Assembly: GCF_021049245.1 (NCBI RefSeq)
Contig: NZ_CP088020.1
Location: 1,618,001 to 1,682,000, forward strand
DNA length: 64,000 nt
Source: Radiobacillus kanasensis
GTDB lineage: Bacteria; Bacillota; Bacilli; Bacillales; Amphibacillaceae
Reading direction: 5' to 3'
Under the pieces are notes generated by a model. That model searched no databases, had not been told where the DNA came from, and was given only the letters and a program-made list of their open reading frames with translations. A program made the position numbers and the translations under genes. Below are positions 41,150 through 51,614 of this stretch, piece after piece; the first letter of the stretch is position 1, and each line of letters starts with the position of its first letter.

Positions 41150-42814
41150 GTGACGTTAAGAACGTTAGATGGAACTACTTTTGCACAAATGGTACTCTCT
41201 GGAGCACACCATTTAACGAACAACGCCAAAATGATTGATTCATTAAACGTATTCCCTGTACCAGACGGAGATACCGGGACGAATATGAATCTTTCCATGA
41301 CATCTGGAGCGAATGAAGTACGAGAACATACATCAAACCATGCTGGAGAAGTAGCACATTCCCTTGCAAAAGGGTTACTTATGGGTGCGAGAGGAAATTC
41401 AGGCGTTATACTTTCCCAACTATTCAGAGGCTTTGCAAAAGGCGTAGAGGGAAAGAAAGAATTAACGGTTGCTGATTTTGCCAATGGTCTTGATGAGGGT
41501 GTTAGTACGGCTTACAAGGCGGTAATGAAGCCTGTTGAAGGGACAATCCTTACAGTAGCAAAGGATGCTGCCAAGAAAGCGGTAGAAGTTGCCGATCAAA
41601 CGGAGGACTTAGTAGAATTTTTTAACAAAGTAATTACAGAGGCAAAAGCTTCATTAAAACGCACACCAGATCTTTTACCTGTCTTAAAAGAAGTTGGAGT
41701 AGTCGATAGTGGTGGACAAGGTTTAGTCACTATTTATGAAGGTTTCTATGCTTCTTTAACAGGGGAAGAATTACCGGAATCTGCTTCAAGCGTGAATATT
41801 GATGAAATGGTAAATGCAGAACACCATAAACTAGCACAAGATTTTATGGATACTGCAGACATCGAATTCGGGTATTGTACGGAATTCATGGTTAAATTTG
41901 AAGAAGATAAATTAAAGAACAATCCTTTTGACGAAGAAGCTTTTCGTAATGAGCTTGGAGATCGTGGGGATTCCTTATTGGTTGTTTCCGATGATGAAAT
42001 CGTAAAAGTCCACGTTCATGCCGAATATCCTGGGGAAGTACTTACCATTGGGCAGCGTTACGGTAGCCTTATTAACTTAAAAATCGAAAATATGAGAGAA
42101 CAGCATACTTCGATTGTGGGAGATAAGAAGAAGCCGAAACAAGCAAAGGAAAAAGCGGAGTTTGCCATAGTAACAGTTGCCATGGGAGAAGGGTTAAAGG
42201 AATTGCTTGAAAGCCTAGGAGCTACCGTAGTCATCCAAGGTGGTCAAACGATGAACCCGAGTACCAAAGACATTACCGATGCTATCCAACAAGCGAACGC
42301 GAAAAATGTTTTAATTCTTCCGAATAACAAAAACATTGTCATGGCTGCAGAGCAAGCAGCTGAGCTTGCTGAAGAAAATGTAGCGGTTGTCCCAACGAAG
42401 ACTATTCCTCAAGGAATGTCTGCTCTACTAGCTTTCCATCCTGAAGCATCCTTGAATGAAAACAAGGACAGTATGGTAGAAGCGAGTCAGCAAGTGAAGA
42501 CCGGTCAGATTACGTATGCGGTAAGAGATACACAAATTGATGGAATGTCGATTGAAAACGGTAATTTTATGGGACTTGCTGAAGGGAAAATTGTATCAAC
42601 GAATAAAAACAAACTAGAAACTACAAAAGAATTATTAACATCGATGATTGACGAAGATGAAGACGAAATCATTACGATTCTTCAAGGGGAAGAAGCAAGT
42701 GATGAAGAAGTAAACGAAATAGTGGCATTCTTAGAAGAGCAATTCGAGGATCTAGAGGTTGAAGTCCAACGCGGTGACCAACCCATTTATTCCTTTATTT
42801 TTGCAGTAGAATAA
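41150..42814 (+). CDS. fakA: FakA/YloV, fatty acid kinase ATP-binding subunit
   Basis: With a FakB (DegV) partner it phosphorylates exogenous fatty acids for use by PlsX/PlsY. The 554-residue protein has an N-terminal DhaL-type kinase domain (residues 1 to about 205; N-V-F-P-V-P-D-G-D-T-G-T-N-M with Mg-binding aspartates), a middle domain and a C-terminal YloV/DegV-like domain. The GTG at 41150 is set by AAGGAGGAA 7 bases upstream; the open frame from TTG 41126 lies across that site. It is functionally linked to plsX at 47.8 kb. Confidence 0.94.
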   Translation: MTLRTLDGTTFAQMVLSGAHHLTNNAKMIDSLNVFPVPDGDTGTNMNLSMTSGANEVREHTSNHAGEVAHSLAKGLLMGARGNSGVILSQLFRGFAKGVEGKKELTVADFANGLDEGVSTAYKAVMKPVEGTILTVAKDAAKKAVEVADQTEDLVEFFNKVITEAKASLKRTPDLLPVLKEVGVVDSGGQGLVTIYEGFYASLTGEELPESASSVNIDEMVNAEHHKLAQDFMDTADIEFGYCTEFMVKFEEDKLKNNPFDEEAFRNELGDRGDSLLVVSDDEIVKVHVHAEYPGEVLTIGQRYGSLINLKIENMREQHTSIVGDKKKPKQAKEKAEFAIVTVAMGEGLKELLESLGATVVIQGGQTMNPSTKDITDAIQQANAKNVLILPNNKNIVMAAEQAAELAEENVAVVPTKTIPQGMSALLAFHPEASLNENKDSMVEASQQVKTGQITYAVRDTQIDGMSIENGNFMGLAEGKIVSTNKNKLETTKELLTSMIDEDEDEIITILQGEEASDEEVNEIVAFLEEQFEDLEVEVQRGDQPIYSFIFAVE

Positions 42815-42819
42815 TAAAG

Positions 42820-42858
42820 CCAAACCCTTCTATCTCATTCAGGTAGAAGGGTTTTTTT
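42820..42858 (+). terminator. Terminator after fakA
   Basis: AAACCCTTCTA (42822-42832) pairs with TAGAAGGGTTT (42844-42854), with further T residues. Confidence 0.93.
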
Positions 42859-42887
42859 GTGATGGCGACTTTTGGATAATGTTGCTA

Positions 42888-43322
42888 TTTATATAGACGC
42901 AAAGAAACAATGACTTTTTTATTCTTTATCAAGTTGACTGCTAATGCGGCGCTGCGGAAAAACACTCGCTTTCCGTGGGGAACGTCTCAGCCTCCTCGCT
43001 CGCAAAAAACGCTCACTGTGGGGTCTTCAACTGTTCCTTTCCCACTGGAGTCTCGCATTTTTCCGCAGCTTAGTATGGCATCCTTTTCAAGTGAGAGATA
43101 TTTCCTGGTCTTTTAATTTTAAAAGGTATAAATAAATGCCCCACTAAATTAGAAAATCTCGATCAGCGCAGGCAGAATATGGAGACTCCTGCGGGAACAG
43201 CACGGGGTGAAAGCCCCAGGAAGTGGGTTTCTTCCGAGGAGATTGAGGCCGTGCCCGCGGAAAGCGGAGTATTCTGCCGGAGCGCCGGCATCTAAATCAC
43301 CACTTATGCCGCATTTTATATC
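42888..43322 (-). mobile_element. MITE-like non-coding element, copy C (diverged)
   Basis: About 435 bp in the reverse orientation relative to A and B. The right end GCATTTTATATC is the reverse complement of the A/B left end; the left end (TTTATATAGACGCAAAGAAAC) is recognisable but diverged. Module 2 spans 42954-43067 (GCGGAAAAA...TTTTTCCGC), module 1 spans 43171-43278 (GGCAGAATA...TATTCTGCC). The outer-repeat arms seen with A, B and D are not recognisable here, so the element also exists alone. The remaining 43323-43470 shows no gene. Confidence 0.8.
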
Positions 43323-43481
43323 AACTACGAGTTGACATTCAGTACTTGGTAATGGAAGACCCCTCATAAGAAAATTAATAACCGAATCTTCAGAAAAAAA
43401 CAAACTTATTCCTACATCTTTAGTTATGTTTGAAGAGCAGTTATACTAAAAGTAAGCGGAAACATGAAGGGGGAGGTTATG

Positions 43482-44144
43482 GTGAAGTTTAAATCAGTAT
43501 TTGATATTATAGGTCCTGTTATGATTGGGCCATCCAGCTCTCATACCGCAGGTGCAGCGCGAATAGGAAGAGCTGCACGACATTTATTTGGAAAAGAGCC
43601 GGAATGGGCAAATATTTACTTTTACGGATCATTTGCAAAGACATATAGAGGTCATGGGACAGACGTTGCCACAGTAGGTGGATTACTTGATTTTGATACC
43701 GATGATACACGCATGCGGGATTCTATAGATTTAGCAAAGGAAAAAGGAATGAAGATTCAATTCTTTGAGGATGAAGCTTCTACCGATCACCCAAATACAG
43801 CTAGAATTAAACTTGGATATAAAGATGAAACGTTTGAGCTAGTTGGTATATCTATTGGTGGTGGAAAAGTCGAAATTATCGAGCTTAATGGCTTTGAATT
43901 ACATTTATCCGGTAATCATCCAGCCATTTTGGTAATGCATAATGATAGGTTTGGAGCGATTGCCTCTGTAGCAAATATTTTGGCTAAATATGAAATTAAT
44001 ATTGGGAGAATGGAAGTATCTCGTAAAGACGTCGGGAAAGAAGCCCTAATGACCATAGAGGTTGACCAGAACGTAGATGATAACATCCTAGAAGAACTAA
44101 AAGCAGCCGACCACATTTTACAGATTTCTAAAATCGTGGACTAA
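43482..44144 (+). CDS. sdaAB: L-serine dehydratase, iron-sulfur type, beta subunit
   Basis: With SdaAA it deaminates L-serine to pyruvate using a [4Fe-4S] cluster. The 220-residue subunit has the signature G-P-V-M-I-G-P-S-S-S-H-T-A-G-A near 11-25 and a C-terminal ACT domain (about 148-220, A-S-V-A-N-I-L-A-K-Y-E-I-N-I-G). GTG 43482 is chosen: GGGGGAGG ends 5 bases before it, and the length equals the B. subtilis protein; ATG 43464 and 43479 are alternatives. The alpha subunit follows directly. Confidence 0.94.
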   Translation: MKFKSVFDIIGPVMIGPSSSHTAGAARIGRAARHLFGKEPEWANIYFYGSFAKTYRGHGTDVATVGGLLDFDTDDTRMRDSIDLAKEKGMKIQFFEDEASTDHPNTARIKLGYKDETFELVGISIGGGKVEIIELNGFELHLSGNHPAILVMHNDRFGAIASVANILAKYEINIGRMEVSRKDVGKEALMTIEVDQNVDDNILEELKAADHILQISKIVD

Positions 44145-44162
44145 TTGGAGAGGGGTAATAAC

Positions 44163-45047
44163 GTGTTCAGAAATGTAGCAGAATTAGTAGAGATTGCCGA
44201 GACGGAAGGCATTTTAATATCAGAAGTTATGATTAGGCAAGAAATGGACGTCAAAGACGTAACTAGAGAACAAGTTATGTCACAAATGGAAAGAAACTTA
44301 GAAGTGATGGAAAAAGCCGTAGAAGATGGATTAAAAGGGGTTAAATCCTATTCGGGGCTAACAGGAGGAGATGCGGTCCTCTTGCAAAACTACATGAGAG
44401 ATCATGAGCCTCTTTCAGGTACCTTGCTTCTAGATGCTGTGAGTAAAGCAGTAGCGACTAATGAAGTAAATGCGGCGATGGGGACGATTTGTGCCACACC
44501 TACTGCTGGAAGCGCTGGATGTGTACCGGGAACGTTATTTGCGGTTAAGAATCGTTTAAATCCTACCAGGGAACAGATGGTTCGCTATCTCTTTACCTCA
44601 GGGGCATTCGGTTATGTGGTTGCCAACAATTCGTTTATCTCTGGTGCGGCAGGCGGATGCCAAGCAGAAGTGGGGTCTGCAGCAGCTATGGCGGCAGCTG
44701 CTATCGTAGAAATGGCGGGGGGAACTCCACAACAAAGTGCAGAAGCTTTCGCCATTACGTTAAAAAATATGCTAGGATTAGTATGTGATCCTGTTGCCGG
44801 CTTAGTGGAGGTTCCGTGTGTAAAAAGAAATGCAGCAGGAGCTTCCAATGCCATTGTATCAGCTGATATGGCATTAGCAGGTGTAACGAGCCGTATCCCT
44901 TGTGATGAAGTAATCGGTGCGATGTATCGTATCGGAAAGTCGATGCCTTCTGCCTTAAGGGAAACAGCAGAAGGAGGATTGGCAGCTACACCAACAGGAA
45001 GAGCGATTGCATCACGTATTTATGGAATACCCGTAGAGAAAGAGTGA
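44163..45047 (+). CDS. sdaAA: L-serine dehydratase, iron-sulfur type, alpha subunit
   Basis: Catalytic subunit of 294 residues with L-T-G-G-D-A-V-L-L-Q, A-M-G-T-I-C-A-T-P-T-A-G-S-A-G, S-G-A-A-G-G-C-Q-A-E and G-L-V-C-D-P-V-A-G; the conserved cysteines bind the cluster. GTG 44163 follows GGAGAGGGG; the longer frame from TTG 44145 begins before that site. It lies 18 bases after sdaAB and 3 bases before recG. Confidence 0.95.
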   Translation: MFRNVAELVEIAETEGILISEVMIRQEMDVKDVTREQVMSQMERNLEVMEKAVEDGLKGVKSYSGLTGGDAVLLQNYMRDHEPLSGTLLLDAVSKAVATNEVNAAMGTICATPTAGSAGCVPGTLFAVKNRLNPTREQMVRYLFTSGAFGYVVANNSFISGAAGGCQAEVGSAAAMAAAAIVEMAGGTPQQSAEAFAITLKNMLGLVCDPVAGLVEVPCVKRNAAGASNAIVSADMALAGVTSRIPCDEVIGAMYRIGKSMPSALRETAEGGLAATPTGRAIASRIYGIPVEKE

Positions 45048-45050
45048 GGA

Positions 45051-47087
45051 ATGTTGTTATCTGATCCAGTAGCGACGATAAAAGGTGTTGGAGAAAAATT
45101 AGAAGCAGATTTATTTGGCTTAGGCATTGAAACGGTAGAGGATTTACTGTTTTACTTTCCGTTTCGATATGACATATTTGAAATAAAGCCATTACATCAG
45201 CTCATTCATGAAGATAAAGTAACGATTGAGGGGAAGGTTATCGGAAATCCTTCCCTTGTTTTTTATGGAAAAAGAAAATCCAAATTGTCGGTCAATGTTC
45301 AAGTGGAAAATGTTGTGGTCAAGGCAGTCATGTTCAACCGTGCCTTTGCTAAAAAGCAATTGCAAGATGGAGATGTAGTAACTTTTACAGGGAAATGGGA
45401 TCAGCATCGACTTCAGATAACCGTGCAAAACTACAAAAAGGGTCCTGCAAGCTCCCAAAACCCAATTGAACCTGTCTATCCATTAAGAGGTTCGGTAACG
45501 AATATTCAGCTAAAAAAATTGATGAAAACAGCTCTTACCCAATATAAAACGGACTTAGTCGAAATCTTTCCTGACTCCTATTTGACGAGCTATAAGCTTC
45601 CGAGTCGAGTGGAAGCAATTCGTCAGTTGCATTTTCCGAGTAACCATATGAAATTGAAGCATGCCCGCAGACGTTTTATTTATGAGGAATTCTTGTTGTT
45701 CCAGTTGAAAATGACTTTGTTACGTAAGCAGAATAGGGAAACGACCTCAGGTGGAAGTCAGACAATTGATGAACACAAGGTAGAAAAATTTATTCAAACC
45801 CTTCCTTTCCCTTTGACCAATGCCCAAACGAAATCCTTAAAAGAGATATTGGAGGATATGAAATCACCATATCGAATGAATCGGTTACTTCAAGGGGATG
45901 TAGGATCTGGAAAAACAGTAGTCGCAGCTATTGGCTTGTACGCAGCTAAATCGGCTGGAAACCAAGGGGCGCTGATGGTTCCGACAGAAATTCTAGCAGA
46001 GCAACATTATGATTCATTAAAAAATACATTTGATGATACCGTATCGATTGCGTTATTAACCGGATCTGTAAAAGGGAAAAAACGAAAAGAAATATTGGAA
46101 AAGGTTGCTCAAAAGGAAATCGATATTTTAATAGGGACACATGCATTAATTCAAGAGGATGTGGTCTTTAATCAGCTAGGACTTGTTATTGTCGATGAAC
46201 AGCACCGGTTCGGGGTAGAGCAGCGCAGAATTTTACGTGATAAAGGTTTATATCCGGATGTATTGTTTATGACGGCTACCCCAATTCCACGAACGCTAGC
46301 GATTACGGCTTTTGGCGACATGGACGTATCGATTATCGATGAAATGCCAGCAGGTCGGAAGGAAGTAAAAACGTATTGGGCGAAGGAAAATATGCTAGAT
46401 CGAGTTTTGACTTTCATTCAATCTGAGGTTGAACAAGGGTACCAAGCTTATTTTATCTGTCCTTTGATTGAAGAATCGGACAAGCTAGACATCCAAAATG
46501 CCGTCGATCTCTTTCATCAGCTAGAAGAGTACTATCAACCTTCTATAAAAGTAGGATTAATGCATGGTAGGTTGCATACAGATGAAAAAGAAGAAGTTAT
46601 GAAAGCTTTTGCGAACAATGATATTCAAATTCTCGTTTCGACTACCGTCGTCGAAGTAGGAGTGAACGTGCCGAATGCAACCGTAATGGTCATATATGAT
46701 GCAGAACGTTTCGGATTATCACAGCTCCATCAGTTAAGAGGACGGGTAGGAAGAGGAGATGCTCAAAGTCATTGTATCTTAATAGCAGACCCTAAAGGAG
46801 AAGTTGGAAAAGAAAGAATGAAGATTATGACGGAAACGTCCAATGGGTTCGAATTGTCTGAGGAGGACTTGAAGCTCCGTGGACCAGGGGACTTCTTTGG
46901 TAAAAAACAAAGCGGACTACCAGAATTTAAGATCGCCGACATGGTTCATGATTATCGGGCTTTAGAAACAGCAAGAGTAGATGCACAGGAGATCGTTTCG
47001 AAACAGCTTTTGGACGACCCATCTTTTCTCGCATTAAAGAAAATTCTTCTTCATGACCCAACGATGCAAGGTGCTGTTCTAGATTAG
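45051..47087 (+). CDS. recG: ATP-dependent DNA helicase RecG
   Basis: Fork-regression and branch-migration helicase. The 678-residue protein has an N-terminal wedge (OB) domain (about 55-150), Walker A G-D-V-G-S-G-K-T near 281, the D-E-Q-H box, and helicase motif VI Q-L-R-G-R-V-G-R-G. The ATG is three bases after the sdaAA stop, with a weak GTGAGGA site, so translation may depend on coupling. Length is close to that of B. subtilis RecG. Confidence 0.97.
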   Translation: MLLSDPVATIKGVGEKLEADLFGLGIETVEDLLFYFPFRYDIFEIKPLHQLIHEDKVTIEGKVIGNPSLVFYGKRKSKLSVNVQVENVVVKAVMFNRAFAKKQLQDGDVVTFTGKWDQHRLQITVQNYKKGPASSQNPIEPVYPLRGSVTNIQLKKLMKTALTQYKTDLVEIFPDSYLTSYKLPSRVEAIRQLHFPSNHMKLKHARRRFIYEEFLLFQLKMTLLRKQNRETTSGGSQTIDEHKVEKFIQTLPFPLTNAQTKSLKEILEDMKSPYRMNRLLQGDVGSGKTVVAAIGLYAAKSAGNQGALMVPTEILAEQHYDSLKNTFDDTVSIALLTGSVKGKKRKEILEKVAQKEIDILIGTHALIQEDVVFNQLGLVIVDEQHRFGVEQRRILRDKGLYPDVLFMTATPIPRTLAITAFGDMDVSIIDEMPAGRKEVKTYWAKENMLDRVLTFIQSEVEQGYQAYFICPLIEESDKLDIQNAVDLFHQLEEYYQPSIKVGLMHGRLHTDEKEEVMKAFANNDIQILVSTTVVEVGVNVPNATVMVIYDAERFGLSQLHQLRGRVGRGDAQSHCILIADPKGEVGKERMKIMTETSNGFELSEEDLKLRGPGDFFGKKQSGLPEFKIADMVHDYRALETARVDAQEIVSKQLLDDPSFLALKKILLHDPTMQGAVLD

Positions 47088-47103
47088 GAGAATATTTCAC
47101 CAC

Positions 47104-47132
47104 TTGCATAATTTGGAGTGGTATTATATATT
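47104..47132 (+). promoter_or_regulatory. Sigma-A promoter of the fapR operon
   Basis: TTGCAT (47104-47109), 17-base spacer, TATATT (47127-47132), directly upstream of the FapR operator. Confidence 0.85.
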
Positions 47133-47135
47133 ACT

Positions 47136-47155
47136 ATTAGTACCTAGTCATAAGA
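47136..47155 (+). promoter_or_regulatory. FapR operator
   Basis: ATTAGTACCTAGTCATAAGA is close to the FapR box known from B. subtilis (ATTAGTACCTAGTCTTAATT as I recall). It covers the expected transcription start four bases after the -10, so FapR would block initiation; malonyl-CoA releases it. An unrelated perfect inverted repeat CTTAGTC/GACTAAG lies just downstream (47164-47179). Confidence 0.92.
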
Positions 47156-47197
47156 CGGCTTTTCTTAGTCTCGACTAAGGAAAAAGGATAATGGACG

Positions 47198-47779
47198 GTG
47201 GCAGATTTGAGAAGAAATAAGAGGGAACGGCAAAGCCTATTACAAGAAACGATCAAAGAAATGCCGTTTATTACGGATGAAGAATTAGCAAAACGATTTG
47301 ATGTTAGTATTCAAACCATTCGTTTAGATCGAATGGAATTAGCGATTCCAGAATTAAGAGAGCGGATCAAATTTGTAGCAACGAACCAATGGAATGAAAC
47401 GGTTAAGGCTTTACCTATCGATGAAGTAATTGGGGAAGTCATCGATCTAGAACTAGATGAACGTGCAATCTCCATATTAGACATCGGTGAAGAGCACGTG
47501 TTTTCCCGTAATAAAATTGCTAGGGGACATCATTTATTTGCACAAGCTAACTCACTGGCAGTAGCAGTAATTAATGATCAGTTAGCTTTAACCGCTAAAG
47601 CAGACATAAAATTCACGAGCCAGGTTTTTCAAGGGGAACGGGTTATTGCCAAGGCAAAGGTTATTCAATCTCAAGCGATTGATCGAACAAAAGTAGAAGT
47701 GAAAAGTTTTGTGGACAACAAACAAGTTTTTGTAGGGACTTTCACAATGTTCCGATCGAATGAGAAAGAAGGAGAATAA
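47198..47779 (+). CDS. fapR: FapR, fatty acid and phospholipid synthesis repressor
   Basis: Malonyl-CoA-responsive repressor of lipid synthesis genes. The 193-residue protein has an N-terminal DeoR-like helix-turn-helix ([15 protein letters not shown], about 32-46), a linker helix, and a C-terminal hot-dog domain binding malonyl-CoA ([18 protein letters not shown]). The start is GTG with AAAGGAT upstream. It is autoregulated through the operator in front of it and leads the plsX-fabD-fabG-acpP operon. Confidence 0.97.
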   Translation: MADLRRNKRERQSLLQETIKEMPFITDEELAKRFDVSIQTIRLDRMELAIPELRERIKFVATNQWNETVKALPIDEVIGEVIDLELDERAISILDIGEEHVFSRNKIARGHHLFAQANSLAVAVINDQLALTAKADIKFTSQVFQGERVIAKAKVIQSQAIDRTKVEVKSFVDNKQVFVGTFTMFRSNEKEGE

Positions 47780-47782
47780 ATC

Positions 47783-48787
47783 ATGAGAATTGCGATAGAT
47801 GCAATGGGTGGAGACCATGCTCCTAAAGAGATCGTATTAGGGGCGATGGAAGCCGTTAAACACATACATAACTTAGAAATTGTATTAGTTGGAAATCAAG
47901 AAAAAATCGATCCTTACTTAAAAGATTCAACGAACATCACGGTTAAGCATACGACCGAAGTGATTACAGGGGACGACGAGCCTGTTCGTGCGGTTCGTCG
48001 GAAAAAAAACTCATCTCTAGTATTAATGGCAAATGAGGTCAAAGAAGGCAAAGCAGATGCCTGTATCTCTGCAGGAAATACTGGGGCATTGATGAGTGCT
48101 GGATTATTCGTTGTTGGGCGGATTAAAGGGATTGAGCGGCCAGCGTTAAGTCCGACTCTGCCTACGAGTGACGGTAAAGGTGTTCTTTTATTAGACGTCG
48201 GAGCCAATGTGGAGGCGAAAGCGCAACATCTCCTTCAATACGGAATTATGGGAGCCATTTACACCGAAAAGGTTCGCGGCGTTCAAAATCCTAGGGTTGG
48301 ATTATTAAATGTTGGAACAGAGGATGGCAAAGGGAATGATTTGACGAAGAAAGCATTTGAATTGATGCAGCAGGCACCGTTTCATTTTGTTGGAAATGTG
48401 GAAGCGAGAGACATCCTTTCCGGGGTGGCAGATGTGATCGTTACAGACGGATTTAGTGGAAATGTTGCACTAAAAACGATTGAAGGAACTGCGGACTTAA
48501 TGTTTTCAAAGTTAAAAGAAACATTTATGTCGAATCTTAAAACGAAGCTTGCAGCGGGAATGGTAAAACCCGAATTAAAAGGGTTAAAAGATCAGCTGGA
48601 TTACTCGGAGTATGGAGGAGCTGGCTTGTTTGGTTTAGCAGCACCTGTTATTAAAGCGCACGGATCCTCTAACGCAAGAGCAATCTTTAACGCCATTAAA
48701 CAAGCTTGTCATATGGTAGAACATAACGTAACAATGACGATACAAGAAACGGTTGAATTGATTCAAACCGACAACGGAGAGGAGTAA
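47783..48787 (+). CDS. plsX: Phosphate acyltransferase PlsX
   Basis: Makes acyl-phosphate from acyl-ACP, the first committed step of phospholipid synthesis in most Firmicutes. The 334-residue protein begins [13 protein letters not shown], carries S-A-G-N-T-G-A-L-M and [17 protein letters not shown] precedes the ATG. It works on acyl-ACP from the fab pathway and, with FakA (41 kb), links exogenous fatty acids to the same pool. Confidence 0.97.
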   Translation: MRIAIDAMGGDHAPKEIVLGAMEAVKHIHNLEIVLVGNQEKIDPYLKDSTNITVKHTTEVITGDDEPVRAVRRKKNSSLVLMANEVKEGKADACISAGNTGALMSAGLFVVGRIKGIERPALSPTLPTSDGKGVLLLDVGANVEAKAQHLLQYGIMGAIYTEKVRGVQNPRVGLLNVGTEDGKGNDLTKKAFELMQQAPFHFVGNVEARDILSGVADVIVTDGFSGNVALKTIEGTADLMFSKLKETFMSNLKTKLAAGMVKPELKGLKDQLDYSEYGGAGLFGLAAPVIKAHGSSNARAIFNAIKQACHMVEHNVTMTIQETVELIQTDNGEE

Positions 48788-48791
48788 TACG

Positions 48792-49733
48792 ATGAAACGA
48801 GTAGCGTTTGTTTTTCCCGGTCAGGGATCTCAATCAGTAGGTATGGGAAAAGAAATGTACGATCGTTATCCAGAAGTAAAGGACCTCTTTCATCAAGCGG
48901 ATGAGTGGTTAGATCTGTCCATTACAAACTTAATGTTTGAAGGTCCGGAAGAAACATTAACGAATACGGAAAATGCGCAACCAGCCCTACTATTAACGAG
49001 TAGTGCCATTCAACAGGTTCTTCAAAGAGAAGGTGTCCAGCCAGTTGTCACAGCTGGACATAGTTTAGGTGAATATAGTGCACTTGTAGCTTCCGGAGTA
49101 TTGCGTGTGGAAGACGCATTACCTTTGGTTCAGACACGCGGAAAACTTATGGAGCATGCTTTTCCAAAAGGAAAAGGCGCGATGGCAGCTGTATTAGGAT
49201 TGACTACAGAACAAATTCAAGAGGCACTTGAGCAGTTAGGAGAAGAAGAGGTAGTAGACCTAGCGAACTTAAATTGTCCCGGTCAAGTCGTTATTTCTGG
49301 TACAAAGGCTGGGATTGATGCTGCGATTCCTTTGTTGAAAGACTCTGGTGCAAAACGTGTATTGCCTTTGAACGTGAGTGGTCCTTTCCACTCTCGATTA
49401 ATGGAACCTGCCGCTAAGGATTTTGCAAGTGCGTTAGACCAAGTTAAATTAAAGAATGCAGACATTCCTATTTTTGCAAACGTAACGGCAGAAAAAACAA
49501 CCGATCAAGAGATGATAAAAGATTTACTCGTTAAGCAGTTGTATTCTCCTGTTCGATTCCATGAAATTTTAGAGCGGATATTGGAAGAGGACGTAGATGC
49601 AGTTGTGGAAGTTGGGAATGGCAAAGTGTTAACGGGATTGGTGAAAAAAGTGAACCGCAGAACAAAGACGTTCTCTGTTCAAGATCCTAGTTCCCTTGAA
49701 GAGTTTTTACAATGGTACAAGGAGGATGCTTAA
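48792..49733 (+). CDS. fabD: Malonyl-CoA:ACP transacylase
   Basis: Transfers malonyl from CoA to ACP. The 313-residue alpha/beta hydrolase-like protein has F-P-G-Q-G-S-Q at the N-terminus and the nucleophile Ser91 in A-G-H-S-L-G-E-Y-S. The catalytic His lies in the later G-P-F-H-S-R motif. GAGGAG upstream. The stop shares a base with the fabG ATG. Confidence 0.97.
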   Translation: MKRVAFVFPGQGSQSVGMGKEMYDRYPEVKDLFHQADEWLDLSITNLMFEGPEETLTNTENAQPALLLTSSAIQQVLQREGVQPVVTAGHSLGEYSALVASGVLRVEDALPLVQTRGKLMEHAFPKGKGAMAAVLGLTTEQIQEALEQLGEEEVVDLANLNCPGQVVISGTKAGIDAAIPLLKDSGAKRVLPLNVSGPFHSRLMEPAAKDFASALDQVKLKNADIPIFANVTAEKTTDQEMIKDLLVKQLYSPVRFHEILERILEEDVDAVVEVGNGKVLTGLVKKVNRRTKTFSVQDPSSLEEFLQWYKEDA

Positions 49734-50473
49734 TGTTACAAGAAAAAGTAGCACTCGTCACAGGTGGTTCACGAGGAATCGGAAAAGCAATTGCTATCGA
49801 GTTGGCAAAACAAGGAGCAAGTGTAGCTGTTAATTTCTCGGGGAATGAGCAAAAGGCTCAAGAGGTTGTCAAAGAAGTAGAGAAGCTTGGACAAAAAGCA
49901 ATAAAAATAAAAGCAGATGTATCCTCCGAAGCAGATGTAAAAGAAATGATTAAAACCGTAACGGATACTTTCGGGCGCTTGGATATTCTCGTTAACAATG
50001 CTGGAATCACGAGAGATAACTTGTTGATGCGAATGAAAGAAGAAGAATTTGATAAAGTCATTCAAACGAACTTAAAAGGTGTTTTCTTGACGACTAAAGC
50101 CGTTACGAGACAAATGATGAAGCAAAAAAGTGGGCGAATTATCAATATCGCTTCTGTTGTCGGAGTGAGCGGAAATCCTGGTCAAGCAAATTATGTGGCG
50201 GCTAAAGCCGGTGTCATTGGTTTGACGAAAACAACAGCAAAAGAACTAGCAAGTCGTAACATTCTCGTTAATGCGATAGCACCTGGGTTTATAGAAACCG
50301 ATATGACGGACAAACTATCGGAAGAACAACGTAGCGGTATGTTAGAGCTTATTCCTTTGGCTAAACTAGGAGCAGCAGAAGATGTAGCAAAAGTCGTACG
50401 TTTCTTAGCCTCAGATGATGCCAACTACATAACGGGTCAAACCATTCATGTTGACGGTGGAATGGTGATGTAA
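49733..50473 (+). CDS. fabG: 3-oxoacyl-ACP reductase FabG
   Basis: NADPH-dependent short-chain dehydrogenase reducing beta-ketoacyl-ACP. The 246-residue protein has the cofactor motif T-G-G-S-R-G-I-G (10-17), N-N-A-G (88-91) and the catalytic Ser141, Tyr154 and Lys158. The ATG at 49733 is fixed by AAGGAGG 7 bases upstream and by TAATG coupling to fabD; the in-frame ATG at 49712 lies inside fabD ahead of that site. Confidence 0.97.
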   Translation: MLQEKVALVTGGSRGIGKAIAIELAKQGASVAVNFSGNEQKAQEVVKEVEKLGQKAIKIKADVSSEADVKEMIKTVTDTFGRLDILVNNAGITRDNLLMRMKEEEFDKVIQTNLKGVFLTTKAVTRQMMKQKSGRIINIASVVGVSGNPGQANYVAAKAGVIGLTKTTAKELASRNILVNAIAPGFIETDMTDKLSEEQRSGMLELIPLAKLGAAEDVAKVVRFLASDDANYITGQTIHVDGGMVM

Positions 50474-50515
50474 TAATAAAGAATTTGTAGATTTTTGAAA
50501 GGGGGTGAATGAATC

Positions 50516-50749
50516 GTGGCAGATACTTTGGAGCGCGTAAAAAAAATCGTTGTAGATCGACTAGATGTAGAAGAATCTAAAGTAACAATGGAAGCTTCTT
50601 TTAAAGACGATCTAGAAGCAGACTCTCTTGACGTAGTAGAGCTTGTTATGGAACTTGAGGATGAGTTTGACATGGAGATTTCTGACGAAGAAGCGGAAAA
50701 AATTCAAACAGTTGGTGATGCTGTTAAATACATAGACAGCACACTATAA
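50516..50749 (+). CDS. acpP: Acyl carrier protein
   Basis: Carries acyl chains on a 4'-phosphopantetheine attached to Ser37 in D-S-L-D. The 77-residue four-helix protein is strongly acidic ([17 protein letters not shown]). GTG start behind GGGGGTGA. It ends the FapR operon; a hairpin terminator follows. Confidence 0.97.
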   Translation: MADTLERVKKIVVDRLDVEESKVTMEASFKDDLEADSLDVVELVMELEDEFDMEISDEEAEKIQTVGDAVKYIDSTL

Positions 50750-50763
50750 AATGTCCTATTAGG

Positions 50764-50797
50764 GGATGTTCAGAATTTATCCTCCTTTTTGAAGAGG
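50764..50797 (-). repeat. Small palindromic repeat, copy 1 (between acpP and rnc)
   Basis: In reverse complement it reads TTCAAAAAGGAGGATAAA, a short gap, then TGAACATCC, which is the same order as the copy upstream of smc at 52121-52160. The two copies flank rnc in inverted orientation. This copy has lost part of the TTTTTGAAC arm. Confidence 0.7.
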
Positions 50798-50820
50798 ACT
50801 TTTATATGTAATAATGAATG

Positions 50821-50848
50821 AGAGTCTCGCAGACGCGAGACTTTCTCT
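50821..50848 (+). terminator. Terminator of the fap operon
   Basis: AGTCTCGC (50823-50830) and GCGAGACT (50835-50842) are perfectly paired around AGAC, followed by TTTCTCT. Confidence 0.75.
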
Positions 50849-50927
50849 GTATCGGTTTCTCCTAGAATAGGAATAGATAGACGAGTGTACACTGTTAGGG
50901 TAATTTTATTTAGGAATGGTGAGGGCA

Positions 50928-51614
50928 ATGGAATTTTCATCTTTACAAGAAAAAGTGGGCGTAACGTTTCAGAACGAAAAGCTGTTAAAGCAAGCATTTA
51001 CTCATTCATCTTATGTGAATGAGCATCGTAAAAAAGATTATGAGGATAACGAACGATTAGAATTTCTAGGAGACGCGGTGCTAGAGCTAGGCGTATCCCA
51101 ATACTTGTTTAAAGAGTATCCGAAGATGGAAGAAGGGGAACTAACAAAACTCCGCGCATCTATCGTCTGTGAGCCATCTTTGGTGAATTTTGCTAGGAAA
51201 ATTGGATTTGGAGACTATATTCTTCTAGGAAGAGGAGAAGAAATGACAGGTGGTCGAACGAGACCGGCATTACTTGCGGATGTATTTGAATCATTTATCG
51301 GTGCTCTTTATTTGGATCAAGGCTATGATATAGTCTTACAATTTCTGGAGAAGTTCGTTTTCCCTGAGATCAGTAATGGTGCTTTTTCGCATGGGATGGA
51401 TTATAAGAGTCAGCTTCAGGAGGTCGTTCAACGGAACAAGAATGGAAACGTGGAATATGTCATCATTGAGGAACGCGGACCGGCCCACAGCCGAGAGTTT
51501 GTTTCTCAAGTCCTCATAAAGGGTCAAATGTCTGGAGAAGGTATTGGTCGAACGAAAAAAGAAGCAGAACAAAGAGCAGCCAAAACAGCCTTAGACGCCT
51601 TGCTCCATGCGTAG
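50928..51614 (+). CDS. rnc: Ribonuclease III
   Basis: Double-strand-specific endoribonuclease for rRNA, scRNA and sense/antisense RNA processing. The 228-residue protein has the catalytic signature [10 protein letters not shown] at 41-50, a second acidic site in [11 protein letters not shown], and a C-terminal dsRNA-binding domain (about 158-225, [11 protein letters not shown]). ATG 50928 behind GGTGAGGG is preferred to ATG 50916. It is shorter at the N-terminus than the B. subtilis enzyme. Confidence 0.96.
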   Translation: MEFSSLQEKVGVTFQNEKLLKQAFTHSSYVNEHRKKDYEDNERLEFLGDAVLELGVSQYLFKEYPKMEEGELTKLRASIVCEPSLVNFARKIGFGDYILLGRGEEMTGGRTRPALLADVFESFIGALYLDQGYDIVLQFLEKFVFPEISNGAFSHGMDYKSQLQEVVQRNKNGNVEYVIIEERGPAHSREFVSQVLIKGQMSGEGIGRTKKEAEQRAAKTALDALLHA

